Shown piece by piece: positions 24,024 through 37,700 of a DNA stretch of 64,000 nt. Made by a program: the position numbers and the translations under genes. The DNA is taken from assembly GCA_018873245.2 (NCBI GenBank), contig JAEMBT020000008.1:62001-126000 (forward strand), in the 5' to 3' direction. Origin of the DNA: Archegozetes longisetosus (taxonomy: Eukaryota > Arthropoda > Arachnida > Sarcoptiformes > Trhypochthoniidae). Every line of letters begins with the position of its first letter. Position 1 is the stretch's first letter. A model generated the notes under the pieces. It made no database searches. It worked only from the letters and a program-made list of their open reading frames with translations, and was not told the origin of the DNA.

Positions 24024-25496
24024 TTTCTCAACTATTTGATAGATTGAAGCCAAAGAAGAGAACTAATCTTTAAGATTGCATCAGTCTAATTGAATTAATA
24101 GATGCTAATTGTAAAAAATTGAAAGCATCGCCAGATTTTTGTTTCTAAAAGTTGACCATCAACCTAAATCTGATTGATTGCCAAAATGCTTATGTCTTAT
24201 CGTTTGTTCTTTTTTTCATGACAAAAGGTTTGAGTCCGATTTGGCACAAAGAGTTATATTCACAAAGCATTAAATTTTCTAAACAATTCGCTGAACGAAT
24301 AAATTGTCTGAAGGCTCCAAAGATAAAAGAATGCGTAAAAGTAGTGAATGTGGATAAACTACTAGAAGTTCAAACGGAAATATTAGAAGATAATCCGGTG
24401 GCATTCGCACCTGTCATTCCCAGTGATTTTCTGTCAACGTTTCCATCACAATCAAAAGAAATGTTTGATTTTCAAATTGATTTCATGTTCGGTATCAACT
24501 CGGAAGACGATCGTTATTTCTCACAACTTTAAGAAATTCTGAGGAGGAAGAGGATAAAGAAATGGATGATAGGGAGAAAGATGACGATTCTCATGTCGAA
24601 TCCACAACAAATATGACTCCAGTAGAAAGAAAAACTTCAAAACCAATACTCACCGTGACCAAACCTCCAAACACGACAATCAAGTCTAGTGAAACAAATG
24701 ATTCGTTAGGTATTGAAAATAATAATAAAAGTTTGAATAACTCTGAAACAATCGAAAATATTGAGAAGGAGGAAGAAGAAGAAGGAGGAGAAGAAGAAAA
24801 TGCGGCTAAAGCAAGTGAAGAATCGGACACAGATTCAGATGAAGAGAGTGGTGACGAAGAAGATGGAAGACGAAGGCGGAAACGATTGGCAACTGATGAG
24901 TATAGCGTCAAAATAGTTTGTCCGCTCTTACGATTCTCTGATATGATCGTAGAAACCAATCGATCGGTTTATATCTATCAGTTGAATGAGTTTTCGAGTT
25001 ATCACGACGAGATCGTCTTCGCTTTCGGGTATCCACTCAAACATAAAAATCTTTACGATAAGCAAGAAATCAAATTCAGTAAATATGTGATGAATAATTG
25101 GGCACAATTCGCAAGATACGGGTATTTAGTCATTTTAAGCTTATATCCATTTCAGAGAGATTTCTCTCCCATTCAATCTTATAAGCTCTAGAATTCATTT
25201 TTTAAAAATGAATCATATCATCATTTCAATGATGTAATGGTGTGATAAAAGTCCAGACTCTTATTTTAAAACTCAAACCAAACCCTTTTATATTGCATAA
25301 ATTTTCCTTGTTTTTTTTTTAAAGATCATCGCATCTAAAATATATGTATTTTATTTTCAATAGTGATCTTTCGGAGACTGATGAACAATGGACAAGTTAC
25401 AACAGAGAAGAGCCATCGTATCTAAAAATGTCGATTTCAAGTGTTAAGTTAGAAAAGTTTAATTCTGAAGATTGCAGTCAAATAGCTTCTCAGTAA
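20136..25496 (+). CDS. cholinesterase-like type II membrane protein lacking the catalytic serine
   Basis: Exons: 20136-20525, 23360-23813, 24228-25121 and 25364-25496, with phases that agree at each join. Residues 1-14 are cytoplasmic and basic, and about 15-35 form a signal anchor. The extracellular esterase-like domain follows: LGVPYASPPTGSLRFEK, SEDCLYLNIW, HGGAF, the strand block QYRLGIFGFLS, and the nucleophile elbow, which reads GHGAG where active enzymes have GESAG, so the serine is glycine. The acidic-residue region (GINSEDD) and the His region (YHDEIVFAFG) remain, and the domain ends NWAQFARYGDLSETDEQW. This pattern matches neurotactin/glutactin-type adhesion proteins, which is inference. 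Residues encoded at about 24535-24890 are a low-complexity, Glu/Asp-rich insertion ending in RRRRKR. The frame breaks by one base at about 24527-24534 (CTTTAAGAAA), either a sequence error or an inactivating mutation. Confidence 0.75.
23972..24020. repeat. (TC)n microsatellite
   Basis: An uninterrupted dinucleotide run of about 49 bases lies in the second intron of the cholinesterase-like gene. Confidence 0.95.
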
Positions 25497-26454
25497 AATA
25501 GAGAATAAAACGCATTTATCAAAGTTGAAATACAAACTTAGATTAGCTGCCCTTAGAATGGTATATACATAATTCAGCTGTTGGCAAGTCTATTACCTTC
25601 AGATTTTTATATTCATACGATAAATTTTGTTTCAAATATTTTCAAATAGCTATTCAAATGTTCATTTTCTCAATAGATTTGATACATTCAGTTGGTTAAA
25701 TTTATTTTTATTGGTTGTTCACTTAATATGATTGTCAGTAGTTAGATAGACAGCCATATTAATGTAAACTTGGTACTCTATGTGTTTGTGACTAACTTAT
25801 ACCGAATATTTCACTTTTCGGACGACTAGGACAACTGATTTATTTTAAATTTGTCCAAAATTTAATTATATTTCTATATAAACACATTACATCTCAAATT
25901 TAGTCATCAAATCATAAAGAAGTCGAAAATGTTTCTAATTGTTTACTTATAGAAGAAGAAACCAATGTATGTTTTTGTTTTCAAAATTGAAACACTAGCG
26001 ATGAGAAGTTGAACACAAAACCAGCTCACATGTATGGATGAGAGGTTCAGAGCATTATACGGGCACAACAGATATGCCCTACCAATCAGTATCAAATACG
26101 TATAACTCTAGGCTTCTTCTGATCGCAAGTATTTCTCAATTCTGAACTTATAATCTTTTTGAATAGTTTCTGTGTTTAATTCTATAAGTTGTTCGACGCA
26201 CTTCTAATCACTTTAATGTGCATTTAGAAATTGTTTTTCTTGTCTTATTATCGTAAGTATTGGTACTATACTATGAAAATGATTCCATTTAAAATCATAT
26301 AAATGGTTTGATATTTATCATGTTTATTGTCAAGTTTTTCATTTAATTAGCCAATCAATGAATGAGTTCCAAATCAATAAATTGAAAAACATACATAAAA
26401 CATGCAGTATATAAAACTGACTTTTGACTAATAGATAATATCTATTTGAACGAT
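25497..26454. other. intergenic between convergent genes
   Basis: This AT-rich stretch separates the 3' ends of the cholinesterase-like gene (+) and the SLC6 gene (-). It should hold both 3' UTRs. No further gene was recognised. Confidence 0.5.
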
Positions 26455-29400
26455 TTATAAAGTATTTTCTGATGAATTTTTTTTGTCAACGGTTTTTCCA
26501 TCACAATGCGGTGCTTCAGATGAACTCAAAAGTAATTTGAGTTTCTATTTGAATTGAAAGTAAAATAAAATTATATTTTAAGTCAAATTTATTTTTCAAG
26601 ACTTACATTTTCAGAACTGGGAGTAGCAAACCAAATATAAATACAATAAACTGGAAGTATTATCATTGAACAAAGTCCTAAAGTCCAACCGAATATTAGA
26701 GCCCAGGTCGGATACTCGTAAACACCATTATATCTATAGTTTTGAGTAAATGCCAATAGATCTCAAGTTACTCAACTTATCCGACAAATTAACCCGAAAG
26801 ATTATTTGAAAAAGCAATAACTCAATTAATTTGATAATAATCTAGACTACAATTCATATGAGTAAGCTACAGAATACCATTACTTAAAGATCTTATTTCC
26901 AAAAGGGCTTAAGTGCCTATATTATAAAGTCCGTTAACATGAGCACCGACTGTGACCTTTACGGACTTTATAATATAGACACTTAAGCCCTTTTGGAAAT
27001 ATAGTCTAAACTATGAGCCTTAAACCATTTTTCAAATTCTTGAATTTGGGCTAGCTTTAATAAATTTGAATATTTTTTAAAGTCAACCCAAAGTTCAATG
27101 ATTTACTTTAGTTAAATTAATCACATTTTAGTCGACTTTTACTCTTTTGTTTGAGAAGCCGAATGACGAGTAGTTAACTATAATTGATTTATGACTCACT
27201 TGATCGGTTTATAAGTTAATACATAGAACAAAAAAGTGCCACCAGTTAGAACAGGTGTAAAGTATTTCCAGCATAGCTTAAACCAGATAGTCATTCGAAA
27301 TCCAATCATATCTTCAACGTTTTTATACAAACGATCCGCATCTGAATGATTAAATTGACTAAAAGTTAATTTAACTCTTGATTACAGGTAATAAACGATA
27401 AATAAAAGCATATTTTAGCCATTAGATGCTAGCGTGAGATGAACGGTCGACATCGACAGCGCAAAATTGCAAATTCAACTAAATAGCAAATCAAAATAAG
27501 TGAACAGCGCACTGCTTCTCACCAGAAACCACATATCTCTCTGTTTACAAGTAGCAAAATTTAAATCCCGGTAAACAGCTGATTGTTAGTCTTTCTCGAA
27601 TTTTTCAAAAGGCATTCTCAAAATTTTTTAGGTTTCTAACCAGATCAACTTCTCTCTAAAGACAGGCTTGAATTTTTATCGGCTGCTTCACCGTAATCAA
27701 TATTTTCAAGACTTTAATTTTTAATCTTATATTGACACATGCAAAATAGCAAAAACATATGGCATATCTACTTTTCTATTTGAATTGTTTACAAGCTCAT
27801 TTAGACTTTCAGCATTTGTATTTGCTCAACATTTAGTTTAAGAAAGAACTTACGATCTCACCACAACTCAATCCTATTTACACTCATAACTTCAAGTTTG
27901 ATCAACTATATGTTTGATAGTTTTTAATTACAGTAATAATTATTAGATGTAATCAGAAGTAATGAGAATACTATATCTCAGAACTTTTTAAAGGTACATG
28001 TATTATATTATACATTTAGACGATTTATTGTCCTCTGCTCTGAATGACTTCTGCTCTCAACACTGTGAGAAATGTTAAATTTGAGTAGCACTCTTTTTTG
28101 CATTAGCTCCTTCGACAATTAATCATAAGCAGCTAAAAGCCCTGCCTCATCACTTAATCTTATGTCCTTAATCGGTTGCTTTATTCTTCAAATATAACCA
28201 AAGTCGCACAGACTCAAATAAGAGCTATGGGGATATTTTAATTTCTCCCGCCAATATTCGGTAAAGAAATCTTTAATATTTGATGCTTATGTGGTGTTGC
28301 GCTGTGACGCAGAATCTTTGTCACCAAATGCGGAGTCTTCTCATCGCAACATTTATTACATTGTTCATAAAGCTAACAAACTTTATTGCCGAGGTTCGTG
28401 TTTTGAGATAAAACTTGATGAACAATTACTCGACTTTATGAAAAGCAACCGTCACCTTTCATTGTTTGATCGTGCCTCTGACTCGTGGATCTGATATGTA
28501 AGATAAGGCCGCTGGTATCAACCAAAAGTTACAAAATTTTCAATTGAAAAGTTTTTCGGTTGCTGTCCACGTAAGCGCCGTTGTTGCTCGCCCTGCATCT
28601 CTTGGGTCGTGACTTTCAATCCAGGTTTGGTCCACTGCTATAAGTCTATTAAGAAAGCCGGTGTGACTTTTATATCTATTCATAGATACAGTGACGCGTC
28701 ATTCTCTTTACACAGGTGTCAGCACGTATGACAACCACTTCGATACCACTCTTCCTGCCTTAACTCCTTTAAGCCTTAATGTACTGGATTTAATAATTAC
28801 CCAAACTTTGAGCTAATTGATCGGTGTTCCAATTATTGCTCTGATTTAAAAGATGTTTGTTGATGTTTTATGTCGGCGGAAGAACTAGGCCGTCACTCTT
28901 GGAGAGCATGTTCGTAGTTTAGGCGGCTTCCTTCTTCAAATTGTTTATATAGTTTGTGTATCTGACTGACTTAAGGCGTTTCTTCGAGCAACTCGAACCA
29001 GCATACTGCAAACTTGTGAAGCAGGAGTATCCAATAGAACGTAACACCTAATAAAAGCGTGTTGGACTTAGTTTGTTACGCTGGCCCAAAGTTCATTTAC
29101 TTTCTAGTCCGAACACAGAATTCTTAGAGCTTAAAATGACGGAAATACTAGTGACCACATGATCCACTTTCTTTTACTCTACTGCGTAATAATATGCCAT
29201 AAACATGTTTACAACTTTGATCGAGGATCTCATATAACATTCTCATTACTTCTAATTTCATCTAATATATTCCAAAGAATGACTTACCATATATCCATCC
29301 GATAACTACAGCTTCAAAGAAACAGAACCAAAGCAAACACATTCCTGAGGCTCCATAGTAGTCGAATAGTTGGAACACATACATTCCACCCTTCAATCGT

Positions 29401-32400
29401 TAGTAGTGATGCATAAAAAAGTTTCTGATAAAATTTCTCAACAGACTATTTATGATTGAAAATCTAGAAATTTCGTTTTAGTCAATCTGCTACTTTATAA
29501 ACATGAGCCTCCAATTCAAATAAACATTTCAAATCGTATTGATTCAAAATCGTTGGTGCCTCATCTATAAATACAAACGATATGCGTCTATTCTAATATT
29601 AACATGATAAATTCATAGTTTTCATGCACAACAATCATCAGTAGATAAATCTGCGATTAGCTAATCTTAACTTCTATTAGAGCAAATCAGATTAACTGAC
29701 AAACTGAAATCTTCGAAAATCTCTTCATTAATTAATTATTACTTGTATTATATCAATATTTTCTATCAATAATTGATTTTATTGATAAAAATAGAAAACC
29801 ACTATTAAAGTAACGTGTGTGAAATAAACAACGGAAAAACCTTGAAAATTACCTAAAAACATGAGTTGTTAAGATATTGATTCACATGAAATATCATTTT
29901 GAAGCTTATTTATTAGACTAACTGCTCAAAAAATTAAGAATTATCCAATCGTTAGTTTTGAAAATATGAACCTTCAAAGATATGCCTGTCCTGATACCCT
30001 TTGGCACGCCCTATTTAATCTCTATCAGAGCTATAATGGAGTGAAATAAAGTGTTTATTAGTCAAATTGGAAAGTTTTATTTAAAATCTCAATTTGACTT
30101 CAAATCTAGATTCTTCAGTCATTCTAGCGAAAATGGTTGGTGAACATAAAGTTTTATTCACTTGAATGTGTATTTTGTTAGTGGAATGTGTCTTGAGATA
30201 AGAAAAATGACACTCCATACATGCCAAAACCATTTTAGAGGTGTAAAGACAGAAGTCAATATAGAAGTTAATACTGTGATTCTATCAATGGTCTATAAAT
30301 TTAATTTTAATCAACAGTAACTATTTAATCATTTGTAGAAATTTCTTAGATTTTTATTCAGTAGTTATTCAGTAGAGATTATGAATTTTAGAAATTGTCT
30401 GTCGTTTATTCCGCACACGTTATTACACTTATAAGGTATGATTAATAGGAGGCTCACAAGATTGTAACAGAAACATCATTTCTGGGCCATACATATAGAC
30501 ATTTATTTCTAGAAGTTTTCTAGAAATGTTCCAAAACTAATCAATCTTAAAACAGTCATCTAAATGATTAATTTATCAAATGAATGCTTACTCTAGTAAT
30601 CATTGAGAGGCCAATTAAATAACAGACTATACAATTGCCAGCGATGAACCATTCTCTACGTTTGCCGTAACGAAGATATTGAGGAAATATATCAACCAGA
30701 GCGGTCACAAATCCCTCAACTCCAACAAATTGACTTCCTAGACCTAGAAGTAGTATCATGACAAAGAAGAGTATTGCCCAAATCGGTGCTCCAGGCATTT
30801 GGGCCACTGTTTGGCAATAATTTTAAAATTTGTCAAATGACGCAAAATTAATTGATAAGTTTGGCAAATTTAAAATGCAAACCTGCTCGAGGGTATGCCT
30901 GTAAAATAATAGAAACGTGCCTAATTAAAATGTCATCAAAATTATTTGCAATATCCTTAAGAAACCCAACACATAGAATGTTTTACTATAAAATTAATGT
31001 TAATTCTTGCAAAGTTCTAAGTTTAGGTCTTGGAAAACTTACAATGAAGGCGAGTCCGGGTCCACTTTCGGCCACTTGACTCACATTGAGCCCTTGTTCG
31101 TGAGCCATGAATCCGAGCACAGAAAATATGGCAAATCCCGCATAAAATGAAGTGCCGCTATTCATTGTAACCAAGAAAAACAATTGACTGAAACAGTTTT
31201 CAAATATTTAGTTAGTATTAAATCAAAAGTAAAAGTCAGGTATTTTCTTAAGATAATTCCAATATTAAAACTAAAGTTTCGTCTATTTGTTCACCAGCTT
31301 AACTCATTGAGCCATATTCTAAGTTCTATCTAAAGTTTGATCTCGACTCAAGTTAGGCTTGGTGCTATCGATATTTGTATTTCAAGTCTAACTTGAGTCG
31401 AGATCGAGCTTAAGACAGAACTCAGAATATGGCTCATTGACTTTCAATTTTTATAGTACGTATAGTCGTGCATCAGTTTGTCTAAAGTCCACTTCGAAAA
31501 TTATTTTATTGAACAAAATATATAAAACACTTAACTGCATTCGACAGGTAAAAACCTAACAATTTCTTCAGTTCAAACTCTATTTTATAGACTAGACTTC
31601 ACATTTATATATGATAGTCAGAATAGTATATATATATATATATATAATTTTTTGACTTATTTATCTTGTCTTTATGTCTTGCAACCAACTGATTGATCGA
31701 AAGTTTATTAATCTTTATCGAGATCCCTATTATTTCTCTCTAAAGTTGAGCCTATGATTGAGTAGGTTTTTTCCTATCTTTATATTATGCAGCTAATCCC
31801 TTTTTCTAAACTTCAAAATCATTTTATTTGAATGTGATCTTTCACCAAATTAATATACATCAAATAAAAATGCCAAATTTCTCTTTTTTGTCTTTTCCTG
31901 TATTGTTATTGTGTTTGAAATTCTAGTAAAATATATAGAATTTAACGACAAATCAGAATATTCTCGGATTCTCGGTATAATTCGAAATTTGCCCAACTTT
32001 TAAAATCAAGTTTATCAATCACTTTTGGTTAGTCTAGTTTACAGCAATAAGATCTAGAAAGTTGTTTCTAATAAACAACTTTATTCTTAATCCTTCCGAA
32101 TCGCACTAATTTTCAAATACTCTTAATTCCAATAATCAGTCTTATTCTATTGTTTTTCGAATGATTAACTTTATTGTTGGGATAACTCACTGATAAAAAT
32201 TGTTGTTAGATTGATTATAACTTCCGAGTGCAGTCATACAGCCCAATGCGATGGCATACGAAAAGAATATCTGTGTTCCGGCATCGATCCAAACCTGCCC
32301 GTCAGTCCATATTTTCTCAAAATCAGGCAACAAATAGAATTTAATTCCTTCGGAAGCGCCCGGAAGTGTAATACCGCGTATGAACAAAGCAGTCATTACA

Positions 32401-34675
32401 AAGTAAGGAAAAATAGCGGTCACATAAACTGCTTTTCCAGTCGATTTAATTCCTCTCCAAATACAGAAAAAACATATGATCCACGCTATCAACAAAGTTA
32501 AGGCCAGTTCGGGTTGAAGACCATTCGGATGATCAATGCCTTCACTTATCTATATTTTTAATTTAACAAAAAGTTCTATAACATAGATATTTGATCGAAG
32601 AGTGAGAATTCAAGAGAGTTCAAATTAAATCTCGCGTAATTTGAATAATTTTCAAGAACTGCTTTTAATTAACTTTGTTGCTTCAGTTTTTCTTTATTTT
32701 ATTTTATTTGAATTTGCTTTTGACTAAGCTTCTTATCATCCGAAGCCTGATTTGATGAGCCTATTTTGAAGACCTATCTTAGCGGGTAGAACTCACACCA
32801 ACAGTCGGATAATTTCTCATTTTCAGATTGAACCTCCTTATTTATACCAACCTTCAAAGTATAAGAGGACAAATTTTATCTAATCACCCAAACGTTTTCA
32901 AATATTTTAAAGCCAGGGGAAAACCTATTCACTTCTATTAATAATAAATTATTATTGATTCACAATAAATTAGATCTTTCTCTTTTATAACTAAAAGACT
33001 TGACGAAATAATTTTTAATATCTTTCAAATGAGATGGCACATTCAATCTTTAGAAATGCAACGATTAGTATATGGTGGACACTGCTAAGATAGGTCTTCA
33101 AAATCTTTTTCCGTCTCTTTTCATTAGACCTTCGCCCACCGAATCTTTTATCTAAAAGTTATGATTTTAAGACAGGTGCAATCACTAGCGTTGCCAACTT
33201 TTGTCAGGACATTCGCTGACGAAAGGGAAAAATAAAAAGAAAAGCCATTGAAATCGCTGACAACATTTTTTAACTTTTTAGTTTAAACATTATTAGGTAT
33301 ATTATACTGTATTTAGAATTTTAGTTTAGAATCATTTCCACTGACATAGTAATGTAAGCGGAGACCCAGTCCTCTGACCACTGACCTCATCAAAATTGGG
33401 AACCCAAAACGCGGACCGTCAGCGAAATCGCCGACAGTTGGCAACGCTAGCAATCACTGAGACAAATTTGACATTTATGTTCGGTACAGACATTAGCCAT
33501 TGATTTGACACCAAGAAATAAGCAAATCATAAGTCAGATTTATTTAACCAGTAATGGTTTAATATTTTATTTGCTTACTTTCTGATCTCAAACTAATTAC
33601 TAATGTCTAGTGTGTACATGAACCAACTATGTCTCGCTCATAGTTACGACTAATTTTGACTTGAAATCTTCTCAAATTCAATTATAGGGTCAATTGTGTC
33701 ACTTTATTTAAGATACGGTTTCTCATTAAGCACTAAATTGAGCTTAATTATTAATCTATTGGATTGTTTGATAAAGATTGAATCTCTTTATCTGGTCATC
33801 ACTCGCATAATCATTACTCGAAATATTATCATTTCAAATTTTCAGCTGATTTGAGCCCCAGTAAGCTTTTTCGTCGAAAACACTTAGTTCTCTAATAATG
33901 ATTATATTAGACTTGACACTTGTTTCGCTTTTAATTTCTGCTTTGGTTTCTCTTTTTTATCTATATGCTTCGCATTTTTTGCTCAAACTTTCACTTATTT
34001 ATTTTGATTAGACTTTGCTGCGCTAAACATTCTTCCTATGAATTAGTTTTAATTTATACTTTTGCTTTGATTTTTCAACTTAGTTAATTTGAATTTGTTT
34101 TACGTTTGTGAAAAATATTTGACGTGTTTTTAATGAGTAAATATAACTAATCCAATTAGGATATTATAAAATATTGATGGTTTCAAACCTGCAATATTTT
34201 CCTTTCCCAAAATTCAATTACAGAATTTACAGATTTTGAGTCAACAGTTTGATTGCTCTTCGATGACCAACAATTCGGTGAATTCCATGAATTATCACAT
34301 GTAGACCACGGCAAAGTCCAAGAAAATGAATAATAAAGATATAGAAAAGCCCAACTAATAATTACAATATAATAACAGTTTAGAATGAATGCCACAGTTA
34401 TAGTTCCGTAACCGATCCCTTTAAACATCGGACAAATGAGCTGCCAAACACTGATTCCCCCATTTCTGAAATATTGACCGATCGCCACTTCTAAGAAAAG
34501 TATTGGAACGCCTCCAAACACCAAAAATATGAAGTATGGAACCAAAAATGCTCCTTTAAAAAGATTTTCACAATTTATATATATATAAGTAGTATTGATA
34601 AAGAACAGTACTAATTTTCAAATTTTTTCCATCATGCACTAAAATTATTAAACAAATTCTATTATCTTCAAAGTT

Positions 34676-34715
<40 letters not shown>

Positions 34716-37700
34716 AGACTTCTTATCGTAAGAAGCAGTTTATGTATCCAATAATCACTTTGAATAAGTTCTAATACTTGAGAATTAACTTCACCAAAAA
34801 AAAATAATAATAATAATCATGTAAACAGCTTTCTTGCCCCCTAATCTAGCTTGAGCTTCACTCTGATATAAGCCTTTTTGATGATAACTAGACTCAACTG
34901 ATACCTAATACTCATCTTTATAAGTGTGAACAATCCATCAAATTGAACAAAGTCTTAATTATTCGTACAACATTTAATTGTTTGTGAAATTATAGAGTGA
35001 AGTGACTATCTTTCACACTAAAATAGGGAGTTCATTATAACATTTTTTGAAACAATTATCTTGAAACATAAATTATTTCTCTAATCAATACTATGAAGAT
35101 ATAGCGTTTCATAAAACCACAAACATTATTCAGTCAAAGTTTACAACTAGATTAGCACTCGTTCTTAGGTCGTTAGGGTCAGGGCTCTCAAAATTTTGTC
35201 TGAATCTACAGTCAGTAGCTAATAAAAGTGGTTATCAATTCGTCTCACAAATTGAAAATAACGCCAAGATAGATGATTAATCTCTAATCACTTACTAAAC
35301 AAGAATCTGATTCTGAGGGATATTTGGCAATTTTATTTTTAACTCAAACTGATTGCATGATATTCTAACGAAACACGCGAGTCAAGCTGTGGTTAAAGTT
35401 GATCGTTTGTATTAAGATTTTGTTAGATTTGATCGTTTCAAGCAACTAATGATTCATAAGTGAAAGATTGCTATGAGATATTTAATTACATAAGTGCTCA
35501 TAGGAACCGATTAATAACAATCTGAAGTTTACTTCTTTGTCTGATATTGCTCATACTTATTCGATTATTGCCTTTGACTTGTGCTTCACCCAATATAAAC
35601 AAAATCGACATATGTAGCCCGTTACTGAAGAAGTGCCTTAATGAATAGGCCTTTATTATGCATTGAAAATACTTTCTATATCGAATCCAATATAGAAAGT
35701 GTTTTTAATGCGTAGTAAAAGGCCTATTCGCTAAGGCACTTCTTCAAAAACAGGCTACATATGTTTTAATGAAAAATAAGTATTTACTGACTCCTCAAAA
35801 CTTATACATTTGAAAGCCAAAAGCCAGCATTGAAGATCGCATTTGAGATTTTTTCTCAACATTTCATTTAAGCTGTGGCGTCAGCCACGCCAAAAACAAG
35901 TTATATACTATATTGAAAAATAAACATTTAAACTGAAACCAGATTTCAGAATAATGATAAAATAGCCATAATATAGCTTTAAAGTCTCTAATTAATTATT
36001 TGGGATCACTTCGAAGTTTCGAAATATAAAGTTCCGAAAAATAAAGTTTCGAAAACCCTGTTTCTAAACTTTATACCAGAAAAAAGAATCCGATTTTCTA
36101 AACTTAAAATAAGCTAAATTTGAAACTAAATATTTTCAAATATCAAATAGATTATAATTGAACATTAAATTAATGAATAAGCCTTATTTGTGGAATAAAC
36201 CTGTTTTCACTATTATCAAATTGCAAAGGAACTCCAATAGATTAAGGGATTAGCAGACAGAGTTTTAAAGATAATAAAAACTTTTCGTCTTTAAGTCTTA
36301 AAACTTTAAGTCTTTCATTCATTAATAGACATTCTTCCGCAACAAATTTTCTATTTTTTAATGTTTTCTAGAATAAATGATGAATAATTGAGTTTATTTA
36401 ATTAATAATGATCGCAGTTCTATATCTGCAGTTCACAATAATTCGATGTTTATAGAATTAAAACCTACAAAATAAAGATCATTATGAGTACAAAACTAAA
36501 GGATGTAAAGCCAGGTTCAGTTTAATTGATAATAAGTATGCCAATCATTTTAATGAACACAATTACATCAATGTTACTATTTTTTACTACCAGTCCATTG
36601 GTTTCTTAATAGAGATCTGAAAGTAATATCCCTATAAAAACAAAATGGGGTTTATCGTATTATTAGGGCCTCAAAACAGGGTTTTCGAAACTTTATTTTT
36701 CGAAATTTCGAAGTGTAACCAATTATTTGGACATAAAATTGTGCGATTTTGTTACTCCTTGGAATCCTGAATTTCCCTTTTAGTCCTAATTTTCCTTATT
36801 TAGTTCATACGATCTTGTTCTTAACTTATTTAATATGTTTCAAATATAATTCAAAGTCAAGCCAACTTTAACCTCAGAGATTTTGATTGGATTAAAAAGA
36901 GATACATTTTAACTATTTTATTCGGTCCTTAGGTCTTGATGTCGAATTCATCGAAATAGTATCAAGTTGTTTTTATAATTTATTAACGAGCTTCAGGATA
37001 ACTAATTACAGGAGTATTTCATGAGAAAACAGTCATATTACTGCTAGAAACGATGTTACTTCATGTTCAACTAATCAAAAATCTAGTTTATACACCCGAA
37101 AAAAGTGCCGGAAAAGCTCGTTTTAATTCCGGCAAATCTCGGCTCCGTACATAAGTATTATACTAGCATTTAGTTTTATAATCGGCCAATAATAATTAAT
37201 AGCAATTAAAATATGATTCATTTCGTAAAAACAAAATTAACAGATCAGCGAAATATTGATGAAGTATCTAATAAAATATAGAATGAATTTGAACGCACAG
37301 AGCTATAGGCAAAATTTAATTCTAATATCAAATTGTAAGCAGTTTTTAAATGACTTTCTATTAAACGGATGTCTAACAATGATAATAAAATTGGCCCCAA
37401 TTCAAATGATATGAGCCATAAGTAAGAGAATTATTTTTTTAGCCTTCAAATGAATTAGTTGTTGAGAGTATCAAAAAAATATTTATTTAATTAGTTAATC
37501 AACTTAACTCGTTCATAGAGCTAACTCTGAGTGTATCCGCAAAAGTCAGTTTTCATTCTATTTAGATATGAATAAATGCTAGCATTTGCTTCATTTATAT
37601 AACTGGTGACCTGGTCAACACTTTTATATTTGTCCAAGCCATTTTCAAAATTGTACTTCATTTTTTAATATATTCACAAAAACTTCACCTGAAGAATAAA

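Noticed and set aside
24591-24959. 122-codon Ser-rich open frame on the minus strand
   Set aside because: It is the mirror of the GAA/GAG-rich acidic coding segment on the plus strand. The plus-strand product joins esterase motifs, and this one has no independent support.
31192-32190. a possible missing microexon in the SLC6 TM6-TM7 loop, including a CGAGAT (Arg-Asp) motif near 31345
   Set aside because: Counting residues against GABA transporters shows no gap (16 residues between SYN and NS in both). The motif lies in an inverted repeat.
32211-32501. 96-codon plus-strand frame
   Set aside because: Antisense to SLC6 exon 4, which carries unmistakable transporter motifs.
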